A stretch of DNA of 64,000 nt from Cornus controversa (Eukaryota; Streptophyta; Magnoliopsida; Cornales; Cornaceae): contig CM048846.1 of NCBI GenBank assembly GCA_026545225.1, positions 85,639,270 through 85,703,269 on the forward strand. Direction: 5' to 3'. Positions 10,481 to 22,012 of this stretch are shown here, piece by piece. A program made the translations under genes and the position numbers. Below the pieces are notes generated by a model that was not told the DNA's origin, searched no databases, and saw only the letters and a program-made list of their open reading frames with translations. Positions within the stretch are counted from its first letter, which is position 1. Each line of letters begins with the position of its first letter.

Positions 10481-13400
10481 TTAGATTTTAGAAGTCAAGA
10501 AGTTTGTCAGTTTCCAACGGAGAATCTTTCCGGCTGGGGACCTTGGTATCAAGTGCGTGAACACCACCCTTCTCACCTTCTTGTATGGTGAAACCTGCCA
10601 CAGTGAAGTAAAACCATGAGCAAACATGGAGCAGAAAATCAGCAGATTGTGACTTGTGTCTTGGTTCATCGACATGATACAACCTAAAAGAGTCGGAGGT
10701 CATTAAGCTCAAAATAAATAACCTGCTTAGCTACATAGTCTATCACAGCTGCCTGGGAAAGCACACTTCCATGCCTCTTGACTACAAATGCGACTGGAAC
10801 CTCCCCACCTTTTTCATCCTTGGCTCTGCACAATAGAAAACATGGAATGACATTTGAAAATCATGCAATACATGGACAAGATGTCTAGACACTACAGAGA
10901 AGTAAAACAATTCTGCTTTACAAATTGGATTCTATTCATTTTCATTTTCTTTTCTTCCTTTTTCCCCATTTAACTAAATCTGTTGCAAGCATGAAGTTGC
11001 AAGGTTGAGTCTGAGAGCAACCACTATTACAAAATAATGCCAGAAGTATGTCTCTAGTCTCTCTTTCTCAGCACTCTGCATAGTTGCGATATTTATAGTA
11101 AAGTACTTCAGAAATCTCATTCAAAGAATGTTTAACTGCAGGGCTACAATCATTTTAACAATTTCTTGCAATTTGGTGATTATTCCTCTTAAAGAAGTGA
11201 CTCAATTACCTTATTTTGATAGTGGTTGACTTATAAAAGATGTCTATATGTCTTCAAAAGCAATACAGTTCAATTCAACTCAAGAAACCCAGATACTGGG
11301 GATTGAGCTTCATGAGTCATTTTCTCACTTTGCTCCACGTAAACCCATATATTCTTTAAATCATAGGTTGAGCATTGAATGCTATGGAGAAAATAAAATT
11401 TTGTGAGCATTTAATTTCTACAATGCATTTATGTGCACTCTAGTAATTGTTCAAGTGCATAAAATGTTCACACTTACGCTATAACTGCAGCATCTATTAT
11501 ATCTGGATGGGAAATCAATACAGCCTCTAAATCAGCTGGAGCAATCTGCAAAAGTTACATGCTATCTATTAGACTGAATCTATCTGCAACAACTTTATGG
11601 ACAACTCTGTTAAAATTGGTTTTGACCGAACCATGCTTGAAAGTCAGTTTTTCACATTTTCTAATTAATATTTTGGTTCTCTAATCTGTGAAAGAAAGAA
11701 AACTCATACAAATATTGGTCAATGATACAACTACTTATTTTGATACTGAGCGAAATGAGGATCATTGTTAACATGCCATTTACAATGATGAAGAGTTAAA
11801 TTAGGTGAAGCATTATAGATGACTCGCATCATAGATTGATTAGATACCTGAAATCCTTTGTACTTGATGATCTCTTTCAAGCGGTCGAGTATATATAAGT
11901 AACCTTCTTGATCAAAATACACAATGTCTCCAGTACGAAGCCAACCATCTTTATCAATTGTCAACATAGTTGCCTCCATATTATTCAAGTAACCTAGCAA
12001 GTCAAGGGAAAATCATTGAATTTCAAGTTTTAACGAGGAATTAAGAAGATGTCAAGAGCGAATAAAATATTGTATCATGTCTCTGTTTTGAGTTTTTTTC
12101 CCAGTGAGATCTGCTTGGATGAAGGAAATACTTTTACCTTTATGTGATAACAATGATCACTTCCAGTGGTTCAGAGAAAAGGTTCCCAATACCATAGATG
12201 AGGTTGATAGCATTAATGGTACATTTAAATAAATGAACTGAATTGAAGAGGTTGATAGGATTATTGGTACATTTCAATAAATGAAAGGATTTGAATGTGA
12301 ATGATACGAGTAAATAAAAGATTGGCTATTGAAATTGGATTTGGAACTCCAAAGGAAAGTTAGCTTAGAGATGTGGAAGACATATTTTACTAAAAATCAT
12401 TGTCCAACTAGTAGAGTTCATACATATAAGGCGCTCAAACCAATCAATGTAAATTGCTAGACTTAAATCTATAGTCAAGTTATACTCCATAAATAATTGA
12501 ACCTAAACCCATTCATGTCAAATCTTTAAATCCAGATGGAGCCTAAGTTCATTCACTAAAAATATGCTGCATGAATGAAACAACGATTAAAATATGTAAC
12601 TTCCAATTGCAAGGCAAGCAGGTAGATGGACTAGGTTTGACTACAATAGAATCTGACGAATAGAGGAAATCAAGTTAAACCAATTATCTCAAACTCAAAA
12701 AACCATAACTAGGGATCAAAGATGAGAAAGAGAAATCGGTTTCAACTCGCCCAGCACACTATGAAAGGAAATATGGACATGAAAAGAAATTTACAGGGCA
12801 AATTCATATCCAAATGATCATGAAGATGAGACAAGCTTTAGGACATAATAGACATAAAAGACAGCAATCCCAAAGATGGTAAATACCAAGAGTAATCACA
12901 TGACTTGGGAAGAATAATTACCTTCCATAATAGCAGGCCCTCGTAACCAAAGTTCACCACTGCAGCCAGGAGGCAAGGAAGATCCATTAATCCAATCTAC
13001 CACTTTAGCTTGCATGTTTGGAGCCAGAAGTCCAATTGAAGTATAATTATGAAACTTTTCAGTATTGAAGCCTCGGGTTGCTACAGCAGTTGACTCAGTC
13101 ATGCCGTAACCCTGTGAACAAACAAAATTACAACAAAAATGTTTGTAAACTAAAAACAAACAATAAATTGTTCACACTCAAGAAGCACTAAACTGGATTT
13201 ACCAACCATGCTTTGCCATGAGATAGATCATGTTTGTCATGTTTCAACTGTTTCCCAAGCAAAATGAAGGATAAGTAAAATCTGGAATCATAAAAATGGT
13301 TGTCTAAGGCATGCCTAGGTCCAAAAGAAGTCCTGTGCTTACTAAGGCACAACCAAAGCGCCTCATTCTGCACCATGCAATGCCTCTTCATTAGGCATAT

Positions 13401-15445
13401 GAAGAGGCATAGAGCCTTCATGTGTGGCTTTAAGTAGGCTGCAGGCACAAGAAAAGTGCACCCTTTTTTATCATTCAATCATAACTTTCATTTTTTCTTC
13501 AAACGACCATTGATTGATAATACCCTATGCATATTATTGCCTTATGAAATAGAACATATTGTTTAATCATATTAGATAAACGACATCCAGATTATGTGCA
13601 TGTGATTTTACTTGGATTGGATGCTTCTAGTGGCTCAATATGAATATTCATGATAGTATAATACTATATACTTAGAAGATATATATGATTCTAGCCTTTT
13701 TTTACTGAACGTTTCCAAGAGTATTTGATTTACATGAAGCATTTTAAAACTGAAAGGAAACATTTGCATGCCAAAAAATCACTTTTTTAGTTTTTGGGCA
13801 AGTCCTTTTTCAGATTAATTATTTGCTTGTGTTGCATATTTGAATTATTTTGATTGTAAATATATTTAAGATACATTTAAATCACACATGTGCCTTGCTT
13901 CACTCTAGCATTAGTCTTCTGCTGTGCCACGTATCCCTCTTTTTGTACTATGTTCAAATTACGTCTAGCTTACTTCACTCTAGCCTGCGTCTTCTGCTTT
14001 GCCATGTGCTCCTAGCACACCTTGTGTATTTAGTAACTTCTGTGAGGCCTTTTTTATGTTATGGACTTTTGCTATGGTAAAGAAAATACAAGGATTTAAG
14101 ATTTTGTTTTGAATTTAGGTACTATATTTGAGGGTAAATATTGACATTCTACATCAAAGCAAATTCATGTGCATGCTAAAACAAAGGTAAGATTTCATAT
14201 TTTCCAAAATTTTCTTGTAAACCAGTCGGAGCATTAAAGAAAAGGGCTTCTCAACTAAAATGGATGAAATGAAAAGTCTAGTCACTATGGAATACTGTTT
14301 AAAATTGGTAATGTGTAATTTTCTAAGAAGGTCTAATCAATGCAGTTCCTTACCTGAATAAAATCAACATGTGGTAGAGTCTGAATGAAATCCTCGATGC
14401 ATTTCCTGCTCAAAGGAGCTGCCCCGCAAGAAACCTGCTTCAAACTCTTCAAACTACTTCCGGCAACTCCCTTTGCTCTAGTTGTCAATGCCATCAATAA
14501 CGGTGGGACGACAGGGAAGTGGGTGACTCTATATCTATCAACGGCTTTCAACATTTCATTGGCATCAAACTTCTTCATCACAACAATGGTTGAACCCAAT
14601 GACAACAATCCCATCACAAAAAGGGAAAGACCGTATATATGGAACATTGGTAGAACAGCTAAGTACACATTTTCTGAACTCAAACCCTCATATTGAGAAG
14701 CTTCAAACCTAACAAAAAGTTCAATCATAGCTATAAAACTCCTATGTGTTAACACAACGCCTTTGCTAGTACCCGTAGTACCCGAAGAATACATTATTGC
14801 TGCAGTGTCTTGCTGACTAATTACCGGTCTCAGAACAGAATTGGGATTACTTGAAATGAGCTTATGGAAAGCAGAAATATCGTTTTGTTTCAAATTGGAA
14901 TTCACGTTGTCTGGGACCCCAACTACAGGTACACCTAAACTCTTCAATTCATCAACCTTTTCCAATATGGTAAATGCCATAGTTAAATTGCAACCAAGTG
15001 TTTGTTTCTTTGTCTCTATGAAACTACTGAGGGGATTCATGGTAGTTACAATTGCACCCAAATACAAAACACCCAAGAAAATAACAGGAAAGTAAATTGA
15101 ATTAGGCAAAAGAACCAAAACCACATCACCTTGTGAAATACCCATTTCGTGAAGGCCACACGCCATGGATTTAACCATTGGGTAGAGTTCTGAGTAAGAT
15201 ATTGAAGACCCAGATGAGGAATCAATGAGAGCTGAGACCCCATTGTGTTTGTGTGAGAAGATGAAGGAAACAACATCAAGAAATGGTTCTGATGGGAGGT
15301 TTACAGGAGAGTGTGTGCTGTGGTATATTCCTGTTTCTGAAGAATACCAATCAGGATGGCCTTTTAGGTGTTGGGTCTGAATCTGGTTAGATTGGTCTTC
15401 TGAAAACTGGCAGTTCATGTGGTTAGTGTTTATGAATGTTGGCAT
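10481..15445 (-). CDS. 4-coumarate:CoA ligase-like enzyme (ANL superfamily)
   Basis: Acyl-adenylate/thioester-forming ligase that activates a carboxylic acid with ATP and joins it to CoA. Six minus-strand exons: 14354-15445, 12922-13111, 11848-11993, 11478-11545, 10723-10825, 10481-10594. All are GT-AG; 1713 nt gives 570 aa. AMP-binding box [11 protein letters not shown] is at residues 220-229, YGMTES follows exon 2's start, box II reads GELWLRG (about 416-422; true 4CL has GEICIRG), then [12 protein letters not shown], and SPAGKILRW with the catalytic Lys near 556. Start: the ATG at 15445 is preferred. In-frame ATGs at 15517 and 15529 lie at or above the transcription start predicted from the TATA box. 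The C-terminal Ser-Lys-Ile resembles a minor peroxisomal PTS1. The divergent box II argues for a 4CL-like rather than a lignin 4CL; the substrate is unknown. Confidence 0.92.
10826..11477 (-). other. Intron 4 of the CoA ligase-like gene
   Basis: A 652-bp intron with GT-AG ends. Nothing recognisable inside. Confidence 0.75.
11994..12921 (-). other. Intron 2 of the CoA ligase-like gene
   Basis: A 928-bp intron. It contains a two-copy 48-bp tandem repeat at 12200-12292 and otherwise nothing recognisable. Confidence 0.75.
12200..12292. repeat. Two-copy 48-bp tandem repeat
   Basis: Units at 12200-12247 and 12248-12292 both begin GAGGTTGATAG and contain GGTACATTT and AATAAATGAA, with few differences. 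They lie inside intron 2 of the CoA ligase-like gene. Confidence 0.8.
13112..14353 (-). other. Intron 1 of the CoA ligase-like gene
   Basis: A 1.24-kb AT-rich intron. A short duplication (CTTCACTCTAGC followed by TCTTCTGCT/GTGCCA) is visible near 13900-13945 and 13973-14005. No gene. Confidence 0.7.
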
Positions 15446-15542
15446 TAGTTCTGTTGGGAGGAAAGAAACTAGGACCGTCTGTTTGCTGTTTGTACTTTGT
15501 ATAGAATATAGATACATTAATACATACACGTATATATAATGG

Positions 15543-15551
15543 ATTTATATA
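15543..15551 (-). promoter_or_regulatory. TATA box of the CoA ligase-like gene
   Basis: On the minus strand TATATAAAT lies about 98 bp above the chosen ATG (15445) and would place transcription initiation near 15515-15520. That supports the downstream ATG over the upstream in-frame ones. Confidence 0.55.
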
Positions 15552-16880
15552 GGGTTAAGTTCTTAAGGATGGCTTGACTATATTTAGCAAACGTGGTGAA
15601 TGCACCGAGTGGTGGCAATTTTTTCCCAAGAAAGAACAATTTACCAAATAACATAAAATAAATAAATGAATGTGAGTAATGTTACCATGTTTGATCGATC
15701 TCCTCACTAATAAAATTCATTGAAACTTCTATCATTTTCTAATAAAAAAAAGTATTGTATCAATTTGATAGGATGCAATGTAGCAAACTCAATGCAATTC
15801 AATTCGAATCTAATTCATTTCTAATAAATTTGGACAAAAATTAAATATTGGGTAATTTCGAATCTAACTTATTTACAATAGATTTGGAAAAAATTAAATA
15901 AATAAAGTATTAACTCATTTCGAATCTAACTTATTTATAATAGATTTGGACAAAAAAATTAAATAAATGAAGTATTGGGTCATTTGTGATAAGATGCAAC
16001 TTAGATGAATCGTGTCAATCCAATTCGAATCTGACCAATTTATACTTAGATTTGGACAATTATTGTTATTAAAGTGGACATATTTTTGTTTTGATTTCAA
16101 TTCGAGTTGGGATTTAATTGGGACTATTCAGTCATTCTATAAATGTATATTGAATTAAGGAATACTCTAGTACACTATCATTAGAGTACTTGTCTCGGTT
16201 TCTTGTGAATGACATGTAAAGATATAGAATCCAAATTTTATATAGAATCATCCCTCCATAATACTGTATCTAATTCCAAAAAAGCAAAAAGATTTCAGGT
16301 AATATGCCGATACATGCTATAGCATCAAAATCTGTTTATACATTCTTACATACGTGTTTGTAAAATCTCAATAAATGCTAGGATAAAGTACAATAAAACA
16401 CCCCAGCGTCAAGTTCATATAACCTATTTGTAATAAAATAAAATAAAAAAGATACCTCTAAGTTACAAGGACAACGATCATCTCCAGTTAAATCTTACTT
16501 ATGAATTTCGTAAACTTTAATCTGCGGTTCAGATTCAGTCAGGTCATTATTTTATTCAACTTTATCACTTACAAATTAAGTTCTAAGAGAAATTTTAACA
16601 TTAAGTTTAATATACGTCATCACAAGATTGAGCTGTGTAGAGTTCAAGAGAGAGATTTGGTTACAGATGATTATTTTTAAATTGTTAAAGTGTTCAAATA
16701 AGTACCTAGTTGTTGAAAAAGACTGATGTGACCTTATATCAATATAATATTTTAAAAATAAGCTGAAATAAAGTGACTATTTGGGACAAAAGTGCAATTA
16801 ATGGAGTAGCCAAACAACGTTATTGATCAACCAACCCTATTTAAGTCCAACTGATTGTCAACCACACGTAATCCTAGTGG
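15552..16880. other. Intergenic region upstream of the CoA ligase-like gene
   Basis: AT-rich with no supported gene. It contains the tandem repeat at 15800-16062 and, at its right side, meets a TRIM. Confidence 0.6.
15800..16062. repeat. Four imperfect ~65-bp tandem repeats
   Basis: Four units each contain TTCGAATCTAA/G (starting near 15803, 15855, 15919 and 16023) followed by a TAGATTTGGA-type block and, in the middle units, AATTAAATAAAT. The spacing varies slightly, which suggests an old minisatellite. Confidence 0.65.
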
Positions 16881-17288
16881 TGTTGTATTAGAGGGGCTAA
16901 CTTGTCTCACATTAGATTCGGATAGAAAAAGACTTGAGCATATAAGGGTGGATATGCAGCACTATCTAACAGCTTAGGCTTTTGGGTTAGAGGGCAAGCG
17001 TATGACTCGTTACATTTGCTATCAGAGCCAGACCCAGTCATTGATCAGGTGTCACGCCTAGCGCCCACCCGGGTAGAGTCCGGGTCCTCCCATAGTTAAA
17101 GAGGACGTGTAGGTAGAGTAGTCCAATCACAAAGAGGGCATTGCAAGTTTGGGTGGGGGAGAATGTTATAATGATCTTGTCCCACATCAGATCCGAATGG
17201 GAAAGTACTTTGGTATAAATAGGTGGGTATGCAGTACTACCTAATAGCTTAGACTCTTGGGTAGAGGAAAAGCGCCCGACCCGTTACA
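16881..17288 (+). mobile_element. TRIM retrotransposon (408 bp)
   Basis: Miniature LTR element without genes. LTRs at 16881-17014 and 17164-17288 both begin TGTT and end CGTTACA. They share CAGCTTAGGC/TAGCTTAGAC, TATGCAG.ACTA and a TATAAATAGG/CATATAAGGG promoter-like block. Directly inside the left LTR is TGCTATCAGAGCC, matching the initiator-Met tRNA primer site. A purine tract (GGGTGGGGGAGAA) precedes the right LTR. The flanking five bases do not match, so a clean target duplication is not visible. Confidence 0.8.
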
Positions 17289-17506
17289 TGTTGTCACCCA
17301 CTTGATCTCTCTCCCTATTGAAACATAATGCAAATATTCAATTCAATAGAACACATTATACCATCACACATAAGTCATAGGAATATTGTAGACATCAAAT
17401 TAACACCACGTGGAGACATGTGATTTGTCCCTTCAAAGAACAATAACAACCGTTGGATTGATATGTTCCTACACTCATTCTACCAAATGTTGCCAGGTGA
17501 TTTAAT

Positions 17507-18700
17507 TGTGAGTTGCGTTGTGCGGAAGTGGTTGCGAAAGTAATTTAAAACCTAGAGGGGGTGAATAGGTTCACTTACTTGTTTCCTTAATTTTTTAATT
17601 TAATTCAATTTTATGTCCAATTAATAATTTACCAAACATATAAAGTAAATAAAGTAAAGTGTAAGTAATGTAAAAAAGGCACCAGATATAGGTGAAAAAC
17701 CCAGATCGGGAAAAAACCATAGGGGAGGCAAAAGCCTCAGGAAACCAATCCACTATAATGAAACAAAGTATAGCAGACTCTGTCTCAGACTCACACCCCT
17801 CTTCACTCTAACAAGAATCTGATGCGTAACACCTCAGGATTACAATTGCGACTTTAGGTCCAACTGCTGTAGACTTTCGGCTAAAGCCATGATCCTTACA
17901 AAAAGGTTATTGGAAGAACAAAAATACTTAGCAAGTATCTTGTTCCCTTCATAGTGTGATATGATTCACCTTTCTTTTTCAACAAGTAATAGAAGAACCA
18001 CAAATCCAATGCTCTGATCAACAGATAATTTGATTAAGTATCTAAACAGCCAATCAGTAGAAGAACGACATCCTAAATGTCACTCGTAAATTATATATGT
18101 GTGCTTTCAAAATATAAAAAAATATTTTGCCCTAATTATACTGTATAAGCTTTATAACTCTAAAAATACTAATTCTCAAGGCATATATATAGAGAAAACA
18201 TAGATACGTATATATAGGCAATGGAGTTCTAATCCTACTTGGAAAACAAGTTGAAGACCAATATAGAACTTTCTTAGAAGTTTCAAACCCAATAGAAATC
18301 AGAATTTTCGTCAAAATTAATTTTCTATTTGGAATAGGTTAAGTAGGACCGGTGCCCAAAAATAAGGGCCAGTGGGACTTTTAAAATTTCCTGCAGAAAC
18401 AAAAGTACCGAACAAAGTTGGACCGGTCCTGAAAAATGGGGGCTGGTCCTATTTTGAAAAATCATAATTTTTTTTCAGAAACCCTAGTTTTTCAAAATAG
18501 GCTCAGAAATATAAAGTGCAACGTGTCCTCACCATACTTACCTATACTATATGTTGTTCTCCTTGAAATAACTATTTCCTTGCACTTGTGTATTAGCTAG
18601 AAAATGTTAATGATCGATACAAAAAATAAATGAAAAATTACAACTCGATCAATCCAATTTTGACTACTGAAATTTGCCAATTACAAATTTATATATCACA
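17507..18700 (-). repeat. 3' LTR of the gag-only element
   Basis: 1194-bp direct copy of 24216-25384. Both carry the blocks AAAGTAATTTAAAACCTAGA, ACCAATCCACTATAATGAA and GGACCGGTGCCC. Apparent small frames inside (for example 18132-18314) are not genes. Confidence 0.9.
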
Positions 18701-19219
18701 ATCCCCACCTTTGGCAATTTCGTGACAAAACCACTTAGACAATTATAACCTAACCTATTTGAAAAAGTTATATTACATTTTGCCCAAAAATACACAAAAA
18801 TAAAGAGTCGATCCAATGAAGCTTCACATGTGTGTTCAGGACTGTTAAAAATAGAAACTTGTATTTGCATATCACTTAAACATCACAACCTATGAAAAGT
18901 TTAATAAAGAAATATAATCAGAATATTTAATGCACCCAAAATTTAATGCTCCTCTTTAAACAAAAATATCTTATATAAATATATCTCCTCCTTTTTATAA
19001 CAAATTGACAAATGAAGATCAATGAGAGTAATATAAATAGGATAATCAATAAATCACACAGAGAGAACAAGACAATATCTGAGCAAAAATAGCATAATCA
19101 CCGATCAAATAAAAATTCAAAATATAATCATAACACCAGTTTTTGAAATAAACAAAACATGCAAACATAATCTAGAATAAAACATATTAGTCTAGAAAAA
19201 AAAAAACAAGGCCTACAGC

Positions 19220-20313
19220 CTATGTATAATCAACGTCATCAGCAGCCTCATCAAAAACAGTAGGGTCGATCTTGTCTATCCTAGCATGGAGTCTATCAAA
19301 CCCTTGCTGCATGAACCTTAGAACTTGGTTCATCTGATTTGTTGTCACCGGTGTGTCAGTCACAGGAAGCTGAAATACTCCATGACTTCTTGACACAGCC
19401 TGTCCAGCTCCTTGTCCAAGCTCATATGCCTTCCTATCCTTTTTTTTATTGTTCACCGAATGAGTAATTGAAGTAGAATCAATCACTCCTTTCGGTTTCT
19501 CAATATCTACTCTCTCAGGAATAGGAACCCTAGCATTCCTCAGAATAGCTAGCCATCACAATATGTGGAAAGGGTAAGGCTGAAGATAACCTAGAATGCT
19601 GAGTTGCCAATATCATGGTGTGCATGATTATTGCAGGAAGGTTGATGGGATCCTCCCGAACAATATGGTAAAACATCTCAGCCCGACTTTTTATCAAATT
19701 GTCTTTGTGGTTATGAGGATCAAGATTGTATAAGACCACCAAATTAAACGTCAACACGTTGTGAGTGAGATAGAGTGAAGGCAACCTATCTACTAGCCTC
19801 GGGGCATTGGGTATGCACAACTCCTAAATCATGTCATCTATAGTCGGACGGTTTGGATCCTCAACTTGATATGGCAAGACTATGACATCCTCAATCTCTT
19901 TTACACCCAATATATTCGCAATAGTGTCCTTGGTAACCTCAATCCAAACGACATAATACTTAGTCACAAAGGTTAGGTTTCGATGTGATCACATTGCCAT
20001 AGAAATATCTCACTATGTCCGGCTTGACTATCTCCCATAGATCACACAATAACTCCCAACTATTTTCTTCAAAGTACTTAACAAATTCCAGTTGTCATTC
20101 TTGTTTGATTGCCACAAGATTGACTTTACATTCTATCCTCATAACCCGACAACCAATGATGTTAAGAAGATTGTTAAAGTTGAAGTCGTCCTAAAACAGG
20201 TCACGAGTAAACACAATACGGTTTTCTGTACTTGTTGACGCATTGGTGCACCCCTGTTTGTGTGCCATCAACACGATGATGAAAGGAACCAAAAATAATG
20301 TCAAAAGCTCCAT
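19220..20313 (-). pseudogene. Degenerate reading frame resembling the putative plant transposon protein domain
   Basis: In the 3' half of the gag-only element, the minus strand encodes broken frames. These include a patch around 20030-20110 (FEENSWELLCDLWEIVKP, then IVRYFYGNV) and the segments 19530-19820 and 19220-19486 (the latter has MRFMQQGFDRLHARID-like text, variable at its first residue). The W-E-x-L and V-R-x-F-Y-x-N pattern resembles the domain annotated in Pfam as putative plant transposon protein, often found in plant LTR elements. Several in-frame stops and shifts show that it is dead. The family assignment is by pattern memory only. Confidence 0.45.
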
Positions 20314-22012
20314 TGTGTAATTTCGTTGAACACTTAGAGAGCAAAGTTACACTCCTCAACTTTCAATGAGCTTTATTCGTTCAATTCACCACAAACACCA
20401 ACTAATCAACCAAAACTTCCAAATAATTCAATCCCAACCTCCAACAATCAACCAACACAAGAAATATAAAGAAGAAGAGAATTTATGAGATTTGAGAGAG
20501 TTTTATGAGCTTGTGAGTTTTAAGTGAGAGTGAGTGTGTGTGCGCATGAGTGAGAAAAGTGTTTTAAACAAAATCGCGCGTGCAGAATTGCCTAATTCTA
20601 GGCATCCACTAAGTGCTACCGGTGCTCAAATATAAGGACCGATCTAACTTATTTTGGTATGTCTGGACCTGCAGAAGTGCGACCGGTCCTGGTATTTGGG
20701 AACCGGTCCCACTTTATGAATTATGAAAAAAATTCACTTTGGACCTTGATTCACCAAAAACATTATCTCAACCTATTTTAGCAATAAGCACCGTGATGTT
20801 AAACATAAACACACAAAAAAAAACACATGCAAAAATATTGTTGGATTTTTTTTGTTTTTTTTTTCTTCTAAAAATCAACAAAACAACAACAAAAAATAAT
20901 AATCACATGAGGACAAATCACAACAGATTTTTCAGAGAATAAAATGAGTCATAAAATTTCTTGAAAAATTTTAAAATATTTATAAATGAAAAATCTTAAA
21001 ACTTATAATTTGTCAATAAAATTCATTCTCAAGTTCATGATCATGACACAAACTCCAATACACAAATATTTATAAAAATTTAGAAATTCACCTAACAAAT
21101 CCATGTGTTTGTGTGCAATCCAACATCATAAAAAATTAATCGAATTTCTTTGATTCATCTTCTAAAAAATATTGGATGATAAGCAACTAAAACTACACAT
21201 GATCAACTTAAATTTTTTTTTATTGAACTTTACCATTTTTTTTTAATTTCTAAGACGGTGGCTTTCACGCTTACAGGCAGCAAGCTATTTCCTCAAAACA
21301 ACTTCTTTTTAAAGATATCTCATTGAAAATTTATGTCGTAGTGGTAGCTTCGAACAAATCCTGAAGGTAGCATTTTCATCCTGTCTAAGATTTTTAGCAA
21401 ATTTTTCATTTTTTTTCTTTTTCTGCTGAATAAAAATAGAATCTTTTCTTTCATTTTTTTTATTAATCATTTAAGCCTTCAATGCTACTCATACAATATA
21501 CTGTAGTCAACTTCACATTAGTTTTTCAATCAATTATCTCAGAGTTGGATTAGTGCACAATTGTATGGATTCAAAAGATTCACCACTAAAAATATATAAA
21601 TACATTACATTAGTCATCAATGCTTCGATCATAAAATCAAATACTTCATCTACTGACAAACTAAGTGTCCAAATCATGCATTCACAAATCAAAGTGAAAT
21701 TAGAAAAAAAATACAAAGAATTCGCATTATTTCTCAGAAAAAACATGATTTTCATCATCTCATATGATTATAAACAAAATCTAACCTAATTTAAAAGATA
21801 TGATCCAATGGAAAACAAATAATGAACATAAGTTCAGTCCATGACCATAAAAGTCCTAATGATCTAGTTAGGGGGTTTTGCACCTCAAAGACCTATTAGG
21901 AATAAATCTCATAGTATTAACAGTCACAAACTTCTCCAAATCTTCCTTTTTTCATCCAAATTATATTGATGTGCAATTTATCAAAAAAGTATCGTGGAGA
22001 AATAGAAACATT

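Noticed and set aside
10488..10712. An overlapping frame in the last exon of the CoA ligase-like gene
   Set aside because: It lacks the SPAGKILRW motif and does not join the previous exon in phase.
13850..14080. A plus-strand frame with repeated LLHSS/LLCHV text
   Set aside because: It lies in an intron and is explained by a short AT-rich duplication; no domain.
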